From positions 1-63,954 of IMG/VR virus record IMGVR_UViG_3300004154_000014: a stretch of 63,954 nucleotides of DNA. One strand, 5' to 3'. The DNA comes from a virus. The translations under genes were made by a program, and so were the position numbers. The notes below the pieces were generated by a model, which saw only the letters and a program-made list of their open reading frames with translations, was not told the origin of the DNA and made no database searches. Positions 50,975-58,810 of this stretch are shown here, in pieces; positions within the stretch are counted from its first letter, which is position 1; each line of letters opens with the position of its first letter.

Positions 50975-53056
50975 ATGCGTCATCTGTCCTTCAAGGAATC
51001 GGCTACCTACCCGGTCGCCCTGCTGCTCAAACCCAACGCCTTCCTCCAGTCCGAAATCCTCCGCCACTACGGCGAACCCCTGGCAGCCGCCGGCATACCC
51101 CTCGACGATCTGATCGCCATGACCCTGGACAACCCGTCCGAGGGCAAGCTGACCGTGAAGTTCGCCAAGGAGTATGCCGACAAGCTGCTCCAGGCCCTCG
51201 ATACTGTGGACACCCGGCTGCTCTATTGCACCGACGCTACCTACTTCAAGGTGCTCACCAAGCAGACCAAGGCCGAGCCCCACCTGGGCTATGCCCTGCC
51301 CTGTGCCCTGCCTGGCTTCGAACACATGCAGGTGGTACTGGGCATCGGCTACCCGAGCCTGTTCTACAACCCGGCGCTGTCAGCTAAGCTCGACCTCTCG
51401 CTCAAGGCCTTGGTTGGGCAGTACGCTGGCAACTACCGACCACCGGGAGAGGGCATCATCCACCACGCCGAGTACCCCGCGAGCGTGGTGGAGATCAAGG
51501 CGGCACTGGACAAGCTGCACCAGTACCCCTACCTGGCAGCCGACATCGAGGCATTCAGCCTCAACCATTGGCTGGCTGGGATCGGCTCGATATGTTTTAC
51601 GTGGAACACTCATGAAGGCCTGGCCTTTCTGATCGACTACGTACCCCTCGCCGAGCCGGTTTGGGACAACCCCAAGAAGCAAACCACCGGGCAATTCGGC
51701 CAGCAAGTCTTCAACCCCGAAGTGCGTGCCCTGTTGCGTGAATTCTTCGAGACCTACCGGGGCACCTTGCGCTGGCACCGGGCAAGCTTCGACCTCAAGG
51801 TACTGATCTACCAGCTGTGGATGTCCTCGATCGACGATACCGCCGGGCTGCTACGGGGCCTGGAGGTGATGACCCGACACTTCGACGACACCCTGGTGAT
51901 CACCTACCTGGCCACCAACAGTTGTGCTGGCAACGAACTGGGCCTGAAAGCCAATGCCCACGAGTTCGCCGGCAACTGGGCCAACGAGGAGATCAAGGAC
52001 ATCCGGCGGATCAAGCCAGGTGAGCTACTGCAGTACAACCTGGTCGACGGCTTGTCCACCAACTACGTCTTCGACAAGCACTACCCGACCCTGGTCGCCG
52101 ACCAGCAGGAGGAGCTTTACCAGGGCTTCATGAAAGACAGCTTGCGGGTGCTGATCCAGACCATGCTGACCGGGATGCCGGTCAAGCCGGCGCGGGTCCA
52201 GGAGGTCAAGGAGATCCTCGAGACCAAGCGTGACGAGCTGTTCGACAGCATCGTCGCCAACCCCCTGGTCAAGGCGCTCAATCTGGTGTTCCAGAAGAAA
52301 GCCCAGGAGGCCGCCAACGCCAAGCTGAAGGTCAAGCAACACCCACTGGAACATTTCAGCGGCGTGATCTTCAACCCGGGCAGTCCGCAACAGGTTCAGT
52401 ACCTGCTCTACGAGCAGATGGGCCTGCCGGTGCTCGACAAGACCGACAGCGGGCAGCCGTCCACCGGCGGCGATACCCTGGCCAAGCTGATCCACCACAC
52501 CGAGGTGCCAGCCTACAAGGCGGTGATCCAGGCCCTGATCGACCTCTCCGGGGTGGTCAAGATCCTCTCTTCATTCATCCCGGCGCTGGAAGGTGCGGTG
52601 CCGATCCCGGGCACCGAGTACGCCCTGCTGTTCGGTAACTTCAACCTCGGCGGTGCGGTCTCCGGCCGGCTTTCCTCCTCGGACCCCAACCTGCAGAACC
52701 TGCCGGCCAAAGGCCTCTGGGGCAAGCTGATCAAGTCCTGCTTCATCGCTGCCCCGGGCTGGCTGTTCGCCGGATCAGACTTTGCCAGCCTTGAGGACCG
52801 CATCAACGCCCTGTTGACCAAGGACAGAAACAAACTGCGTGTGTACACGGATGGGTTCGACGGCCATTGCCTGCGAGCCTTTGCTTATTTTCCTAGTGAG
52901 TTGCCTGGGATAACCCAGGCCCAAGAAACTGATCGCTGTTTCCGGATCACGATAAAGGGCCAAACTTTTCTATGTAAAAGTGGGGACTTTATTATAACCT
53001 CAGCGGGAGAGCACATTCCAGTAGAGCAGTTTTATGATTCCTATCAAAGAGTATGA
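50975..53056 (+). CDS. DNA polymerase, family A, N-terminal part (gene split)
   Basis: 693 residues carrying the 3'-5' exonuclease (ADIEAF, D190 and E192; HRASFDLK) and the first half of the polymerase domain: SGRLSSSDPNLQN, then motif A GSDFASLEDRI with D602, then DGHCLRAFAYF. It stops before the O-helix, in a stretch (CFRITIKG to YDSYQRV) that I cannot assign with certainty to the polymerase. The rest of the polymerase lies beyond an HNH endonuclease gene. DNA becomes less GC-rich from about 52830, as if a segment around the split was replaced. Start ATG 50975 follows CAGGAG. Its N4 counterpart is gp39. Confidence 0.88.
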   Translation: MRHLSFKESATYPVALLLKPNAFLQSEILRHYGEPLAAAGIPLDDLIAMTLDNPSEGKLTVKFAKEYADKLLQALDTVDTRLLYCTDATYFKVLTKQTKAEPHLGYALPCALPGFEHMQVVLGIGYPSLFYNPALSAKLDLSLKALVGQYAGNYRPPGEGIIHHAEYPASVVEIKAALDKLHQYPYLAADIEAFSLNHWLAGIGSICFTWNTHEGLAFLIDYVPLAEPVWDNPKKQTTGQFGQQVFNPEVRALLREFFETYRGTLRWHRASFDLKVLIYQLWMSSIDDTAGLLRGLEVMTRHFDDTLVITYLATNSCAGNELGLKANAHEFAGNWANEEIKDIRRIKPGELLQYNLVDGLSTNYVFDKHYPTLVADQQEELYQGFMKDSLRVLIQTMLTGMPVKPARVQEVKEILETKRDELFDSIVANPLVKALNLVFQKKAQEAANAKLKVKQHPLEHFSGVIFNPGSPQQVQYLLYEQMGLPVLDKTDSGQPSTGGDTLAKLIHHTEVPAYKAVIQALIDLSGVVKILSSFIPALEGAVPIPGTEYALLFGNFNLGGAVSGRLSSSDPNLQNLPAKGLWGKLIKSCFIAAPGWLFAGSDFASLEDRINALLTKDRNKLRVYTDGFDGHCLRAFAYFPSELPGITQAQETDRCFRITIKGQTFLCKSGDFIITSAGEHIPVEQFYDSYQRV

Positions 53057-53747
53057 AGTGCAATACACCATTGCTGAAAATGGTGATGTCACCCGTAGGG
53101 AAACAGGGCGGATACTCCGCCCTAGTCTCAATAAGCAAACAGGTTATCTGTATGTTGGGTTGTGGAAGCACAACATTGGTAAGACGTTTGCTGTACATCG
53201 GCTGGTTGCTGAGCATTACATTTCCAATCCAGCAAACAAACCTTTCGTCAATCACAAAGACAGTATAAGAACCAATCCGCACAAGGATAATCTGGAATGG
53301 TGTACTCAAGGGGAAAATATACTCCACGGGTATGCCCAAGGATTCATGAGCCAGGAGAATCGCCGGAATTTCAAAGACTTCGAGTTGGATCTGCTTCTTC
53401 AATCCGTCCTTGCTGGAGAGACTATGACAACTCTCGCATCGGCTGCTGACGTGGGCTTAGGGCGACTGACGATCAACTTGCGTAAATATGCGGATACTGC
53501 TGGATTACTTGAAAAATTTCTGGAGGAGTTGTACCGACAAAAGTGTGAAAGGAACGCGCAGGCCAACGTGAATAAACGCAGACCTATTCTGCAGTGGACA
53601 ATCCAAGGCACTCTAGTATCGGAGCATGAAAGTGCAACAGCTGCTGCTAGAACTCTGGGGCGTTCTTCTGCAGGTTCTATATTCAATGCCCTTAATCCCG
53701 GTAAGACTCAGCAGAAGGCTTTTGGTTACTTATGGACATTCAAGTAA
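53034..53747 (+). CDS. HNH homing endonuclease inserted in the DNA polymerase gene
   Basis: 237 residues overlapping the end of the polymerase N-part by 23 bases. Residues 1-55 resemble a NUMOD4-type domain. The HNH core is HRLVAEHYI, VNHKDSIRTNPHKDNLEW (N73-H74, N86). Residues about 180-237 look like a NUMOD1 DNA-binding repeat ending FGYLWTFK. Such enzymes cut homologous alleles lacking the insertion and so spread by homing; I-HmuI of phage SPO1 is a known case in a DNA polymerase gene. AT-rich codon use contrasts sharply with neighbours and marks it as acquired. Confidence 0.88.
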   Translation: MIPIKEYEVQYTIAENGDVTRRETGRILRPSLNKQTGYLYVGLWKHNIGKTFAVHRLVAEHYISNPANKPFVNHKDSIRTNPHKDNLEWCTQGENILHGYAQGFMSQENRRNFKDFELDLLLQSVLAGETMTTLASAADVGLGRLTINLRKYADTAGLLEKFLEELYRQKCERNAQANVNKRRPILQWTIQGTLVSEHESATAAARTLGRSSAGSIFNALNPGKTQQKAFGYLWTFK

Positions 53748-53860
53748 ACGGTGACTTCTCAATAGAAGAAGTCACCACAGATATATTCAACGTCTTTCAA
53801 ATTAACCGGATTAAAAAGGAGTATGGGGCTCTTCGAGATGAATCGAAGAGCCCCACTTGA
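53732..53860 (+). CDS. DNA polymerase internal fragment encoding O-helix start (ends at TGA)
   Basis: A 42-codon frame from ATG 53732 to TGA 53858-53860. Its last 21 residues, FQINRIKKEYGALRDESKSP plus Thr, match the family A segment just before the conserved TFLLTYGG, including the O-helix Arg and Lys (R-x3-K). It is in the same frame as the polymerase N-part but not as the C-part. It is therefore genuine polymerase sequence cut off by a stop at the exact point where the other frame continues. Whether translation starts at this ATG is unknown. Confidence 0.6.
   Translation: MDIQVNGDFSIEEVTTDIFNVFQINRIKKEYGALRDESKSPT
53825..53854 (+). promoter_or_regulatory. Perfect 12-bp hairpin before the polymerase frame break
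   Basis: GGGGCTCTTCGA and its reverse complement flank a 6-base loop. The hairpin ends one base before the ACT codon that precedes the in-frame TGA. It also encodes conserved polymerase residues, so its perfection is notable. It could be a recoding signal, part of a self-splicing RNA, or coincidence. Confidence 0.65.
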
Positions 53861-54537
53861 CTTTCCTCCTTACCTACGGAGGTTCCTGGCGCGGCTTGAT
53901 GGCCAACCTCGGCTGGCCCAAAGAGAAAGCCCTGCGTATTGAGGCCAACTACCACGCGCTGTACGTCGAGTCCGACGAGTGGGTGAAAGCCAAGATCGAC
54001 GAAGCCGCCCGGCTGGGTTACGCCACCTCGGCCTTTGGACTGCGCATCCGGGCACCCTTGTTGACCCAGACCCTGCGGGGGAGGGCCAAGTGTCCCCATG
54101 AGGCGGAAGCCGAAGCCAGGACGCTTGGAAATGCCATCAGTGGCCAGTCCTATGGCCTGCTGACCAACCGGGCCGCCAACGCCTTCATGGCCAAGGTCTG
54201 GGCCTCGCCCTACCGGTTGGACATCCTCCCCGTGGCGTTCATCCACGATGCGATCTACCTGCTGATCCGCAGCCGTCCGGAGATCGTCGAGTGGGTTAAC
54301 CGCGAGCTGATCACCGAGATGCGATGGCAGGAGCTGCCGGAGATCACCCATGACCAGGTCAAGCTGGGCGCCGAACTGGACTTGTTCTATCCCAGCTGGG
54401 CCTACCCGGTCACCCTGCCCAACGGTGCCGATGCCGCCACCATTCTCGAACGCTGCCAGGCCCACCGGGACGAGCTGCACGAGAAGGGTGTTTTGCCTGC
54501 TTTACCCACGAAGAAAACCCCCATGTCTACCCCCTGA
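53857..54537 (+). CDS. DNA polymerase, family A, C-terminal part
   Basis: 226 residues covering the second half of the polymerase domain: TFLLTYGGSW (end of O-helix), FGLRIRAPLL, and motif C VAFIHDAIYLL with the catalytic Asp at codon 54247. The TTG that opens the frame is probably not a real start. The first conserved residues (TFLL) begin at 53860, right after the frame break, so this part must be joined to the upstream fragment by recoding or splicing, or be inactive. GC-rich codon use returns here, as in the N-part. Confidence 0.8.
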   Translation: MTFLLTYGGSWRGLMANLGWPKEKALRIEANYHALYVESDEWVKAKIDEAARLGYATSAFGLRIRAPLLTQTLRGRAKCPHEAEAEARTLGNAISGQSYGLLTNRAANAFMAKVWASPYRLDILPVAFIHDAIYLLIRSRPEIVEWVNRELITEMRWQELPEITHDQVKLGAELDLFYPSWAYPVTLPNGADAATILERCQAHRDELHEKGVLPALPTKKTPMSTP

Positions 54538-54582
54538 CTGGCGTCCTGTATGGACGCAGAAATACCCTCAAGGAACCCCGCC

Positions 54583-54918
54583 ATGAAAGAAGTTTCCGCC
54601 CTGCGTGCTGTCTCCGTTTTGCTGATCGCTGCGGCTGCCGTCGCCATCAGCGCCCAACGGGCCAAGGCTGCCGACACCCTGCCGATCCGCAACGCCCAGA
54701 TCGTCGACACCGCCCATGAAAGCTGGCTGGTGGCGACTCTGGTCAACACCACCCAGACCATACTCGATCACCCGGCCGTCACCTTCACGGTCGATGGCCA
54801 GCAGGTAGTGGTCGCCGGCCCGACGCTGGAAAGCGGTCAGGCCTGGCGCATCCGCCACCGCCTCGAAAAGAAACCCCAGGCGCTGACCGGCGCCTATGCC
54901 ACCTACGAAATCCGGTGA
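54583..54918 (+). CDS. Secreted small protein, 111 aa
   Basis: The signal peptide is clear: MKEVSALRAVSVLLIAAAAV with a cleavage site after AKA (about residue 29). The mature 82 residues are beta-rich (LPIRNAQIVDTAHESWLVATLV), like a small immunoglobulin-type domain that would sit in the periplasm. AAGGAACCCC precedes ATG 54583. First of several exported proteins in the accessory region. Function unknown. Confidence 0.65.
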   Translation: MKEVSALRAVSVLLIAAAAVAISAQRAKAADTLPIRNAQIVDTAHESWLVATLVNTTQTILDHPAVTFTVDGQQVVVAGPTLESGQAWRIRHRLEKKPQALTGAYATYEIR

Positions 54919-54999
54919 GGAACCACTATATGCAAGGTCACCACACCAAGGCTCGGCTTCGCCTGCGAGGCGTTCCGCTCAAACCAGGGGAAAAAATCG

Positions 55000-55317
55000 A
55001 TGGGTCCTGATGATCTGCTGGGCTACCTAAGCCCGCAGCAGATCCGCCAGCTGCTCGATGCCGGCGCCGTGAAGCTGCTCTACACCGTCTGCGAAAACCC
55101 TAAGCACCTGGGCGACATCTCAGTCATGCACTGGTTTGACCGGAACGACATCGAGATCGCCCACCAGACCGCCCTAAACAATCCGATTTTCTACCGCCGC
55201 TCCTGGGGCGGATGGGTGGATAATCGACCGGGCTATCGACGGTCCTACCGCTGGAACCTGTTCGTCGACAGCCCGGAAGAGCTATCGGATGCGGCGATCT
55301 CCTACCGCGTTGTCTGA
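55000..55317 (+). CDS. Hypothetical protein, 105 aa
   Basis: MGPDDLLGYLSPQQIRQLLDAGAVKLLY at the start suggests helices, followed by a Trp/Arg-rich region (FYRRSWGGWVDNRPGYRRSYRW). AGGGGAAAAAA precedes the ATG. Not recognised. The 81 bases upstream contain a GC-rich imperfect stem around 54945-54980. Confidence 0.6.
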   Translation: MGPDDLLGYLSPQQIRQLLDAGAVKLLYTVCENPKHLGDISVMHWFDRNDIEIAHQTALNNPIFYRRSWGGWVDNRPGYRRSYRWNLFVDSPEELSDAAISYRVV

Positions 55318-55393
55318 ACCAAGCTGGACACCACCGCCCAGCCGTCCATAGACTGCTAAAGACCCGCGACTACTTACAGGAGAGGGCCACTCG

Positions 55394-55651
55394 ATGACCT
55401 CTGAGAACTCTGAACTCGACCACGACCACATCGTCGCTCAAATAGCGAAACTCATGGCCGAAACCGGCAAGCTGAACTCCGAGAATGAAAAGCTCCGCGA
55501 GGAGTCGCGCAAGCTGAACGCCGAGCACGAGAAGCTGCAGGCAGAAGCCCTGAAAATAACCAGAGAAACCTTCTGGTATCCGATGGCCATCGCCAGCGCG
55601 CTGGTCGGATCTGTGGCCGGGATCACCCTCGCCTTGAGCAAGCTGATATGA
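55394..55651 (+). CDS. Coiled-coil membrane protein, 85 aa
   Basis: Residues 10-55 form a coiled coil with repeated KLNSENEKLREE-like heptads. Residues 60-83 form one hydrophobic segment (MAIASALVGSVAGITLALS). This is the layout of small phage proteins that tether to the inner membrane, and it resembles hemolysin-XhlA-like lysis or exclusion proteins. AGGAGAGG precedes the ATG. It overlaps the next gene by four bases. Confidence 0.65.
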   Translation: MTSENSELDHDHIVAQIAKLMAETGKLNSENEKLREESRKLNAEHEKLQAEALKITRETFWYPMAIASALVGSVAGITLALSKLI

Positions 55652-55890
55652 CCGAAGACGTGCGTTCCGCCCAGATCCACCAGGCGTATGACGCGCTGGA
55701 AGATGAGCTGCCGGGCTATCTGGTCACCATGCTCAAGCTGTTCTGCCTGCGGGAGCTGATGGGTGACTCGATGCACCAGGAGCTTGAGGCGCTGATCAAG
55801 GGCCTCGACGAAGACGGAGAACTGGAGGAGGGGGTTGCCGATAGCGCCCTGCTCCTCATCGAGGGCCTTCCGCTCCCTACCACCCCCTGA
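55648..55890 (+). CDS. Small acidic protein, 80 aa
   Basis: ATGA overlap with the coiled-coil membrane gene implies translational coupling and a shared task. All-helical and acidic (AYDALEDELPGYLVTMLK, GLDEDGELEEGVADSALLL). Not recognised. Confidence 0.55.
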   Translation: MTEDVRSAQIHQAYDALEDELPGYLVTMLKLFCLRELMGDSMHQELEALIKGLDEDGELEEGVADSALLLIEGLPLPTTP

Positions 55891-55903
55891 CCCCGAGGAC
55901 CCT

Positions 55904-56140
55904 ATGCAAGCCTTCAAAATTGTCGCCAATACCGAAGTTCCGGAAGCGGTCGGCGAGACCGTCAACCTGAACACCTATCTGCAGGGGTCGAGCTACTTCA
56001 GCGCGATCCTTCACAATGACGAGGTGCCCGGTCGGCTCGCCGGGGCTAAAGCCCACCTGCAGGAACACTTCGGGGCCTGGTGCCAGGCACGGATCACCCT
56101 ATCGGCGGTGGAGTGCGAGATCGAGCCGAGCGATCCCTGA
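55904..56140 (+). CDS. Small protein, 78 aa
   Basis: ATG 55904 after CGAGGACCC. Residues 1-78 appear alpha-beta. Not recognised. It is the last gene before a strong terminator, closing the unit that starts near 55394. Confidence 0.55.
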   Translation: MQAFKIVANTEVPEAVGETVNLNTYLQGSSYFSAILHNDEVPGRLAGAKAHLQEHFGAWCQARITLSAVECEIEPSDP

Positions 56141-56169
56141 CGTCCGTCCCATTACACCTGCTGTACCGG

Positions 56170-56194
56170 AACCCGCCCGCGTGGCGGGTTTTTT
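56170..56194 (+). terminator. Intrinsic terminator
   Basis: AACCCGCC/GGCGGGTT stem with a 5-base loop, running into TTTTTT. Confidence 0.9.
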
Positions 56195-56308
56195 CTGACC
56201 GCTTGACGGCTTTCCATCAAATAATGCCTGGTTAGCGCCAACTTTCTGAATTTGTCCGACTGGGCATATCCTCCCCCTAACTTACCGATTTACCCAAAGG
56301 AGAACTGC

Positions 56309-57205
56309 GTGAAATCGAAACTTGCAATCGGCTTTTTCGTTGCCGGCATGACAGGCGCCGGCCTTGCACTGGCCGCCCCCGATACCCGGGATATGGTCAA
56401 GTCCATCCAGACCCAGGGCTGGTTCAAGACCTGCCCGGGCATCATGGCCAGCCTGAGCGCCATGCCGGAACCGTCCGACCATGCCAGTGATACCTGGCGT
56501 GACTTCGTGCTGCTGCGCGCCGGCTGCCTGACTGAGGAACACCGGGAAGTCGAGGCGATCGCCTTCGTTAAGTCCCGGATGGCAGCCACTGGCCGGCGCG
56601 ATGCGAACCTGCTGAACTTCCTCGGAATCAGCCAACTGCGTGCCGGCAAGGACCAGGAGGCCATCGCCAGCTTCGAGGAAGCCCTGCAATACGGTGTCCA
56701 CGACCTCACCAAGAAGGCGATCTACAGCAAGATGGCCGGGGCCTACACTAAGATCGCCAGCCAAACCGGTAGCCGCGACCCTGAGCTGATGGCCAAAGCC
56801 GAGCAATATGGCCAACTCGCCGTCGACCACAACACCGGTCGTGGCGATCCGAGCATTTCCGCCCAGCTAGCGACCATTAAGGCACTGCGCGAGGACTATG
56901 CCGGGGCGATCCGCCTGTTCGACGATGCCCTGGCCCGCAACACCGCCTACCCCCACTGGAAATCGGAGAACATGCGCAAGGTCATGCAGGCCGAGTTCAC
57001 CATGGGTAAAGGTCAAGCGCTGTACAACCAGGGCGCCAAGACCCAAGGAGCTGCGCTGATGGCCCAGGCTGTCGAGATCGCTCCGACCGACAACCTCAAG
57101 ACCGTGATGAGCGCTTTGCGCGAAGTCACCCTCAACCCAGTCCCGGCCGGGCAACTGCCCGAGATCCTTTTGGTACCCTCTGTTCCTCTCGATGAAGACG
57201 TATAA
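56309..57205 (+). CDS. Exported TPR-like protein, 298 aa
   Basis: GTG start after AAAGGAGAA. Signal peptide MKSKLAIGFFVAGMTGAGLA with predicted cleavage after ALAA. The mature protein is all-helical with TPR-like units: LLNFLGISQLRAGKDQEAIA, FEEALQYG, LKEDYAG-like LREDYAGAIRLFDDALARN. So it is a periplasmic solenoid for protein contacts. An exported TPR protein is unusual for a podovirus; it might alter the envelope of a carrier cell or exclude other phages. That role is inference. Confidence 0.7.
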   Translation: MKSKLAIGFFVAGMTGAGLALAAPDTRDMVKSIQTQGWFKTCPGIMASLSAMPEPSDHASDTWRDFVLLRAGCLTEEHREVEAIAFVKSRMAATGRRDANLLNFLGISQLRAGKDQEAIASFEEALQYGVHDLTKKAIYSKMAGAYTKIASQTGSRDPELMAKAEQYGQLAVDHNTGRGDPSISAQLATIKALREDYAGAIRLFDDALARNTAYPHWKSENMRKVMQAEFTMGKGQALYNQGAKTQGAALMAQAVEIAPTDNLKTVMSALREVTLNPVPAGQLPEILLVPSVPLDEDV

Positions 57206-57215
57206 GGAAAGCTCT

Positions 57216-57380
57216 ATGAAAAAATTGTTCGCTGCCTCCTTGCTGCTGACCGGTCTACTGGTCAGCACCATGAGCATGGCCGGCTACCAGTCGGCGATGA
57301 TCCAACGGTGCGATGCAGTGGGTCACTGCTACGTGGTCAATGAACCCTGGGATACCAACCCGCCGCCCTGCTGGATCTGA
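57216..57380 (+). CDS. Very small exported protein, 54 aa
   Basis: ATG 57216 after AAGGAAAG. MKKLFAASLLLTGLLVSTMSM followed by AG gives a textbook signal peptide. The mature part is only about 32 residues with three cysteines (RCDAVGHCYV, PPCWI). It follows the TPR-like gene by ten bases and shares its transcript. Possibly a periplasmic peptide with a disulfide. Not recognised. Confidence 0.65.
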   Translation: MKKLFAASLLLTGLLVSTMSMAGYQSAMIQRCDAVGHCYVVNEPWDTNPPPCWI

Positions 57381-57398
57381 TTTAAAGGATGGTCCACC

Positions 57399-57425
57399 AA
57401 GCCCGCTTGCGCGGGCTTTTTTTTT
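57399..57425 (+). terminator. Intrinsic terminator
   Basis: AAGCCCGC/GCGGGCTT stem with TTGC loop and a long T-run. It ends the unit of two exported proteins. Confidence 0.92.
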
Positions 57426-57439
57426 GCCTGGAGAAATAT

Positions 57440-57859
57440 ATGTGCAAGATCACCACCGCCATGCTGGTCGTCAGCCTGGGCAAGATCGCGTATCACCGGA
57501 TGGACACCGGCCAGATCAACTTCCCCGAGGATCTGGGCATCCCCCTCGATCGCTTCCTCGGTGGCTGCCTGATCGCTGCAGAAGCTGCTGGCGACCTGCT
57601 CGACCAGGTGGTCGACTAGGACAGCTACCATGCCCTGCCCGAGACCGGCTGTTTCAGCTACGACCTCCTCAAGGTCGGTGTGCTCGATGAGTCCCATCCA
57701 GAAAGCTGGTCAGCCCACACAGACCTGGCCACCTACCTGAGCCTACACCTGTCACCAACCGACTGGTACTCGCTGGCCGAGAACCATCGAGTACCGCAGG
57801 GACTCTGTCATCACACCACGGCCTGGCTGTGTGCCCGCGGCATCCCCTTGAAACCATAG
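57440..57859 (+). pseudogene. Gene with in-frame amber codon at 57617
   Basis: ATG 57440 after TGGAGAAAT starts a 59-residue protein (MCKITTAMLVVSLGKIAYHR onward) ending at TAG 57617-57619. The same frame continues for 79 more codons to TAG 57857, with normal codon use and composition (DSYHALPETGCFSYDLLK, then LSLHLSPTDWYSLAENHRV). So a roughly 139-residue protein is interrupted by one amber codon. This may be a recent nonsense mutation, suppressed read-through or a sequencing error. No family recognised. Confidence 0.6.
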
Positions 57860-58165
57860 AAGATAATCGAGAAGGTTTAACCATGAATTAATTGAACATG
57901 AACCATGATTCACCAGTACACGAACCATGATCTAGTGAGCCATGACTCTCATGGAATCGTGATTCAGTAGATCATGATCATGTGATTACTGGTTTCATGG
58001 TTCATGTAACAATTGTTCATAGATCAGTAGTTCATGGTTCATGTTTCACGGATTGGCATTCCCTTAAACACGAATTCATGAGCCGGTGAGTCATGGTTAG
58101 GGGTTCAATAACTATGAGTTCATGAGGTAGCATCTCATGGTTCATGATCTCGTACAGGACCACAC
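57860..58165 (+). repeat. Partition-site-like repeat array upstream of parA
   Basis: 306 bases without a gene, filled with CATG-containing repeats. The exact 11-mer CATGAACCATG occurs at 57897-57907, and its reverse complement occurs at 57996-58006, 58033-58043 and 58136-58146. Many partial copies (ACCATGA, GTTCATG, GAGCCATGA) lie between. It runs right up to the parA start. In type Ib partition loci the centromere lies upstream of parA as an array of short repeats bound by the ribbon-helix-helix partner, which also represses the operon. Confidence 0.8.
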
Positions 58166-58810
58166 ATGATCACAATCATCGGGAGCAACAAGGGCGGGGC
58201 AGGGAAGACCACCACGGCCACCAACATCGCTGTTTGGCTAGCCAAACAGGGAAAAGAGGTATGCCTGGTCGATGCTGATCCGCAGCGATCCGCCTGCCAG
58301 TGGTACGCGGAACGTGAGGATGCTGGAATTGAGCCAGCAATCATCCTGATCGAGCGCCGGGACAATATCTCCAGTGCCCTCAAGTCACTCGGCGAAAAAT
58401 ATGCCCACGTCATCGTCGACGTGGCGGGCCGGAATAGCCGTGAGCTGATCACCGGCGCTGCTGCTGCAGATCTGGTCATCGCCCCGCATCAGGCCAGTCA
58501 GTTTGATCTCAACACCATGGCCGAGCTACAGGAGCAGATCATTCGAGTCCGAGACCTTAACCCTGATCTGCGGGTCCTGGCTTACCACACCATGGCCAGC
58601 ACCAACCCTTCCGTTCGTGAAACTGAGCGGAAGGAGTTCCTGACCTTCATAGCCGAGATCCCCGAGATCGAGGTGATCAATGCGGTCGGCTACTACCGCA
58701 AGGTCTATCGGGATGTGATCGTCACAGGGCGGTCGGTCATCGAGTCCGACAACCCAAGCGCCGTCGCTGAAATCGAAGCTCTTTGCCAGGAAGTATTCCC
58801 CCATGGTTAA
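58166..58810 (+). CDS. parA: ParA-type partition ATPase (type Ib)
   Basis: 214 residues, the short ParF/type Ib size with no N-terminal HTH. The deviant Walker A motif NKGGAGKTTT has both signature lysines (K9, K14). A second motif VDADPQ (D36) and the VDVAGRNSRELITGA block follow. Such ATPases form dynamic patterns on the nucleoid and position DNA bound by the partner protein. The gene overlaps its partner by eight bases. It has no evident own ribosome site except AGGAC, fitting autoregulation from the repeat array. Partition genes are normal on plasmids and phage-plasmids, not on N4-type phages. Confidence 0.9.
   Translation: MITIIGSNKGGAGKTTTATNIAVWLAKQGKEVCLVDADPQRSACQWYAEREDAGIEPAIILIERRDNISSALKSLGEKYAHVIVDVAGRNSRELITGAAAADLVIAPHQASQFDLNTMAELQEQIIRVRDLNPDLRVLAYHTMASTNPSVRETERKEFLTFIAEIPEIEVINAVGYYRKVYRDVIVTGRSVIESDNPSAVAEIEALCQEVFPHG

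Noticed and set aside
53857-53859. TTG as the genuine start of the polymerase C-part
   Set aside because: No ribosome site lies upstream, and conserved polymerase sequence continues upstream in another frame up to the same point.
52915-53860. Intein in the DNA polymerase (Cys at DRCFRI as first intein residue)
   Set aside because: The HNH frame differs from both polymerase frames, stops lie between them, and no terminal His-Asn followed by Cys/Ser/Thr is found before the polymerase resumes. A vestigial intein is not excluded.
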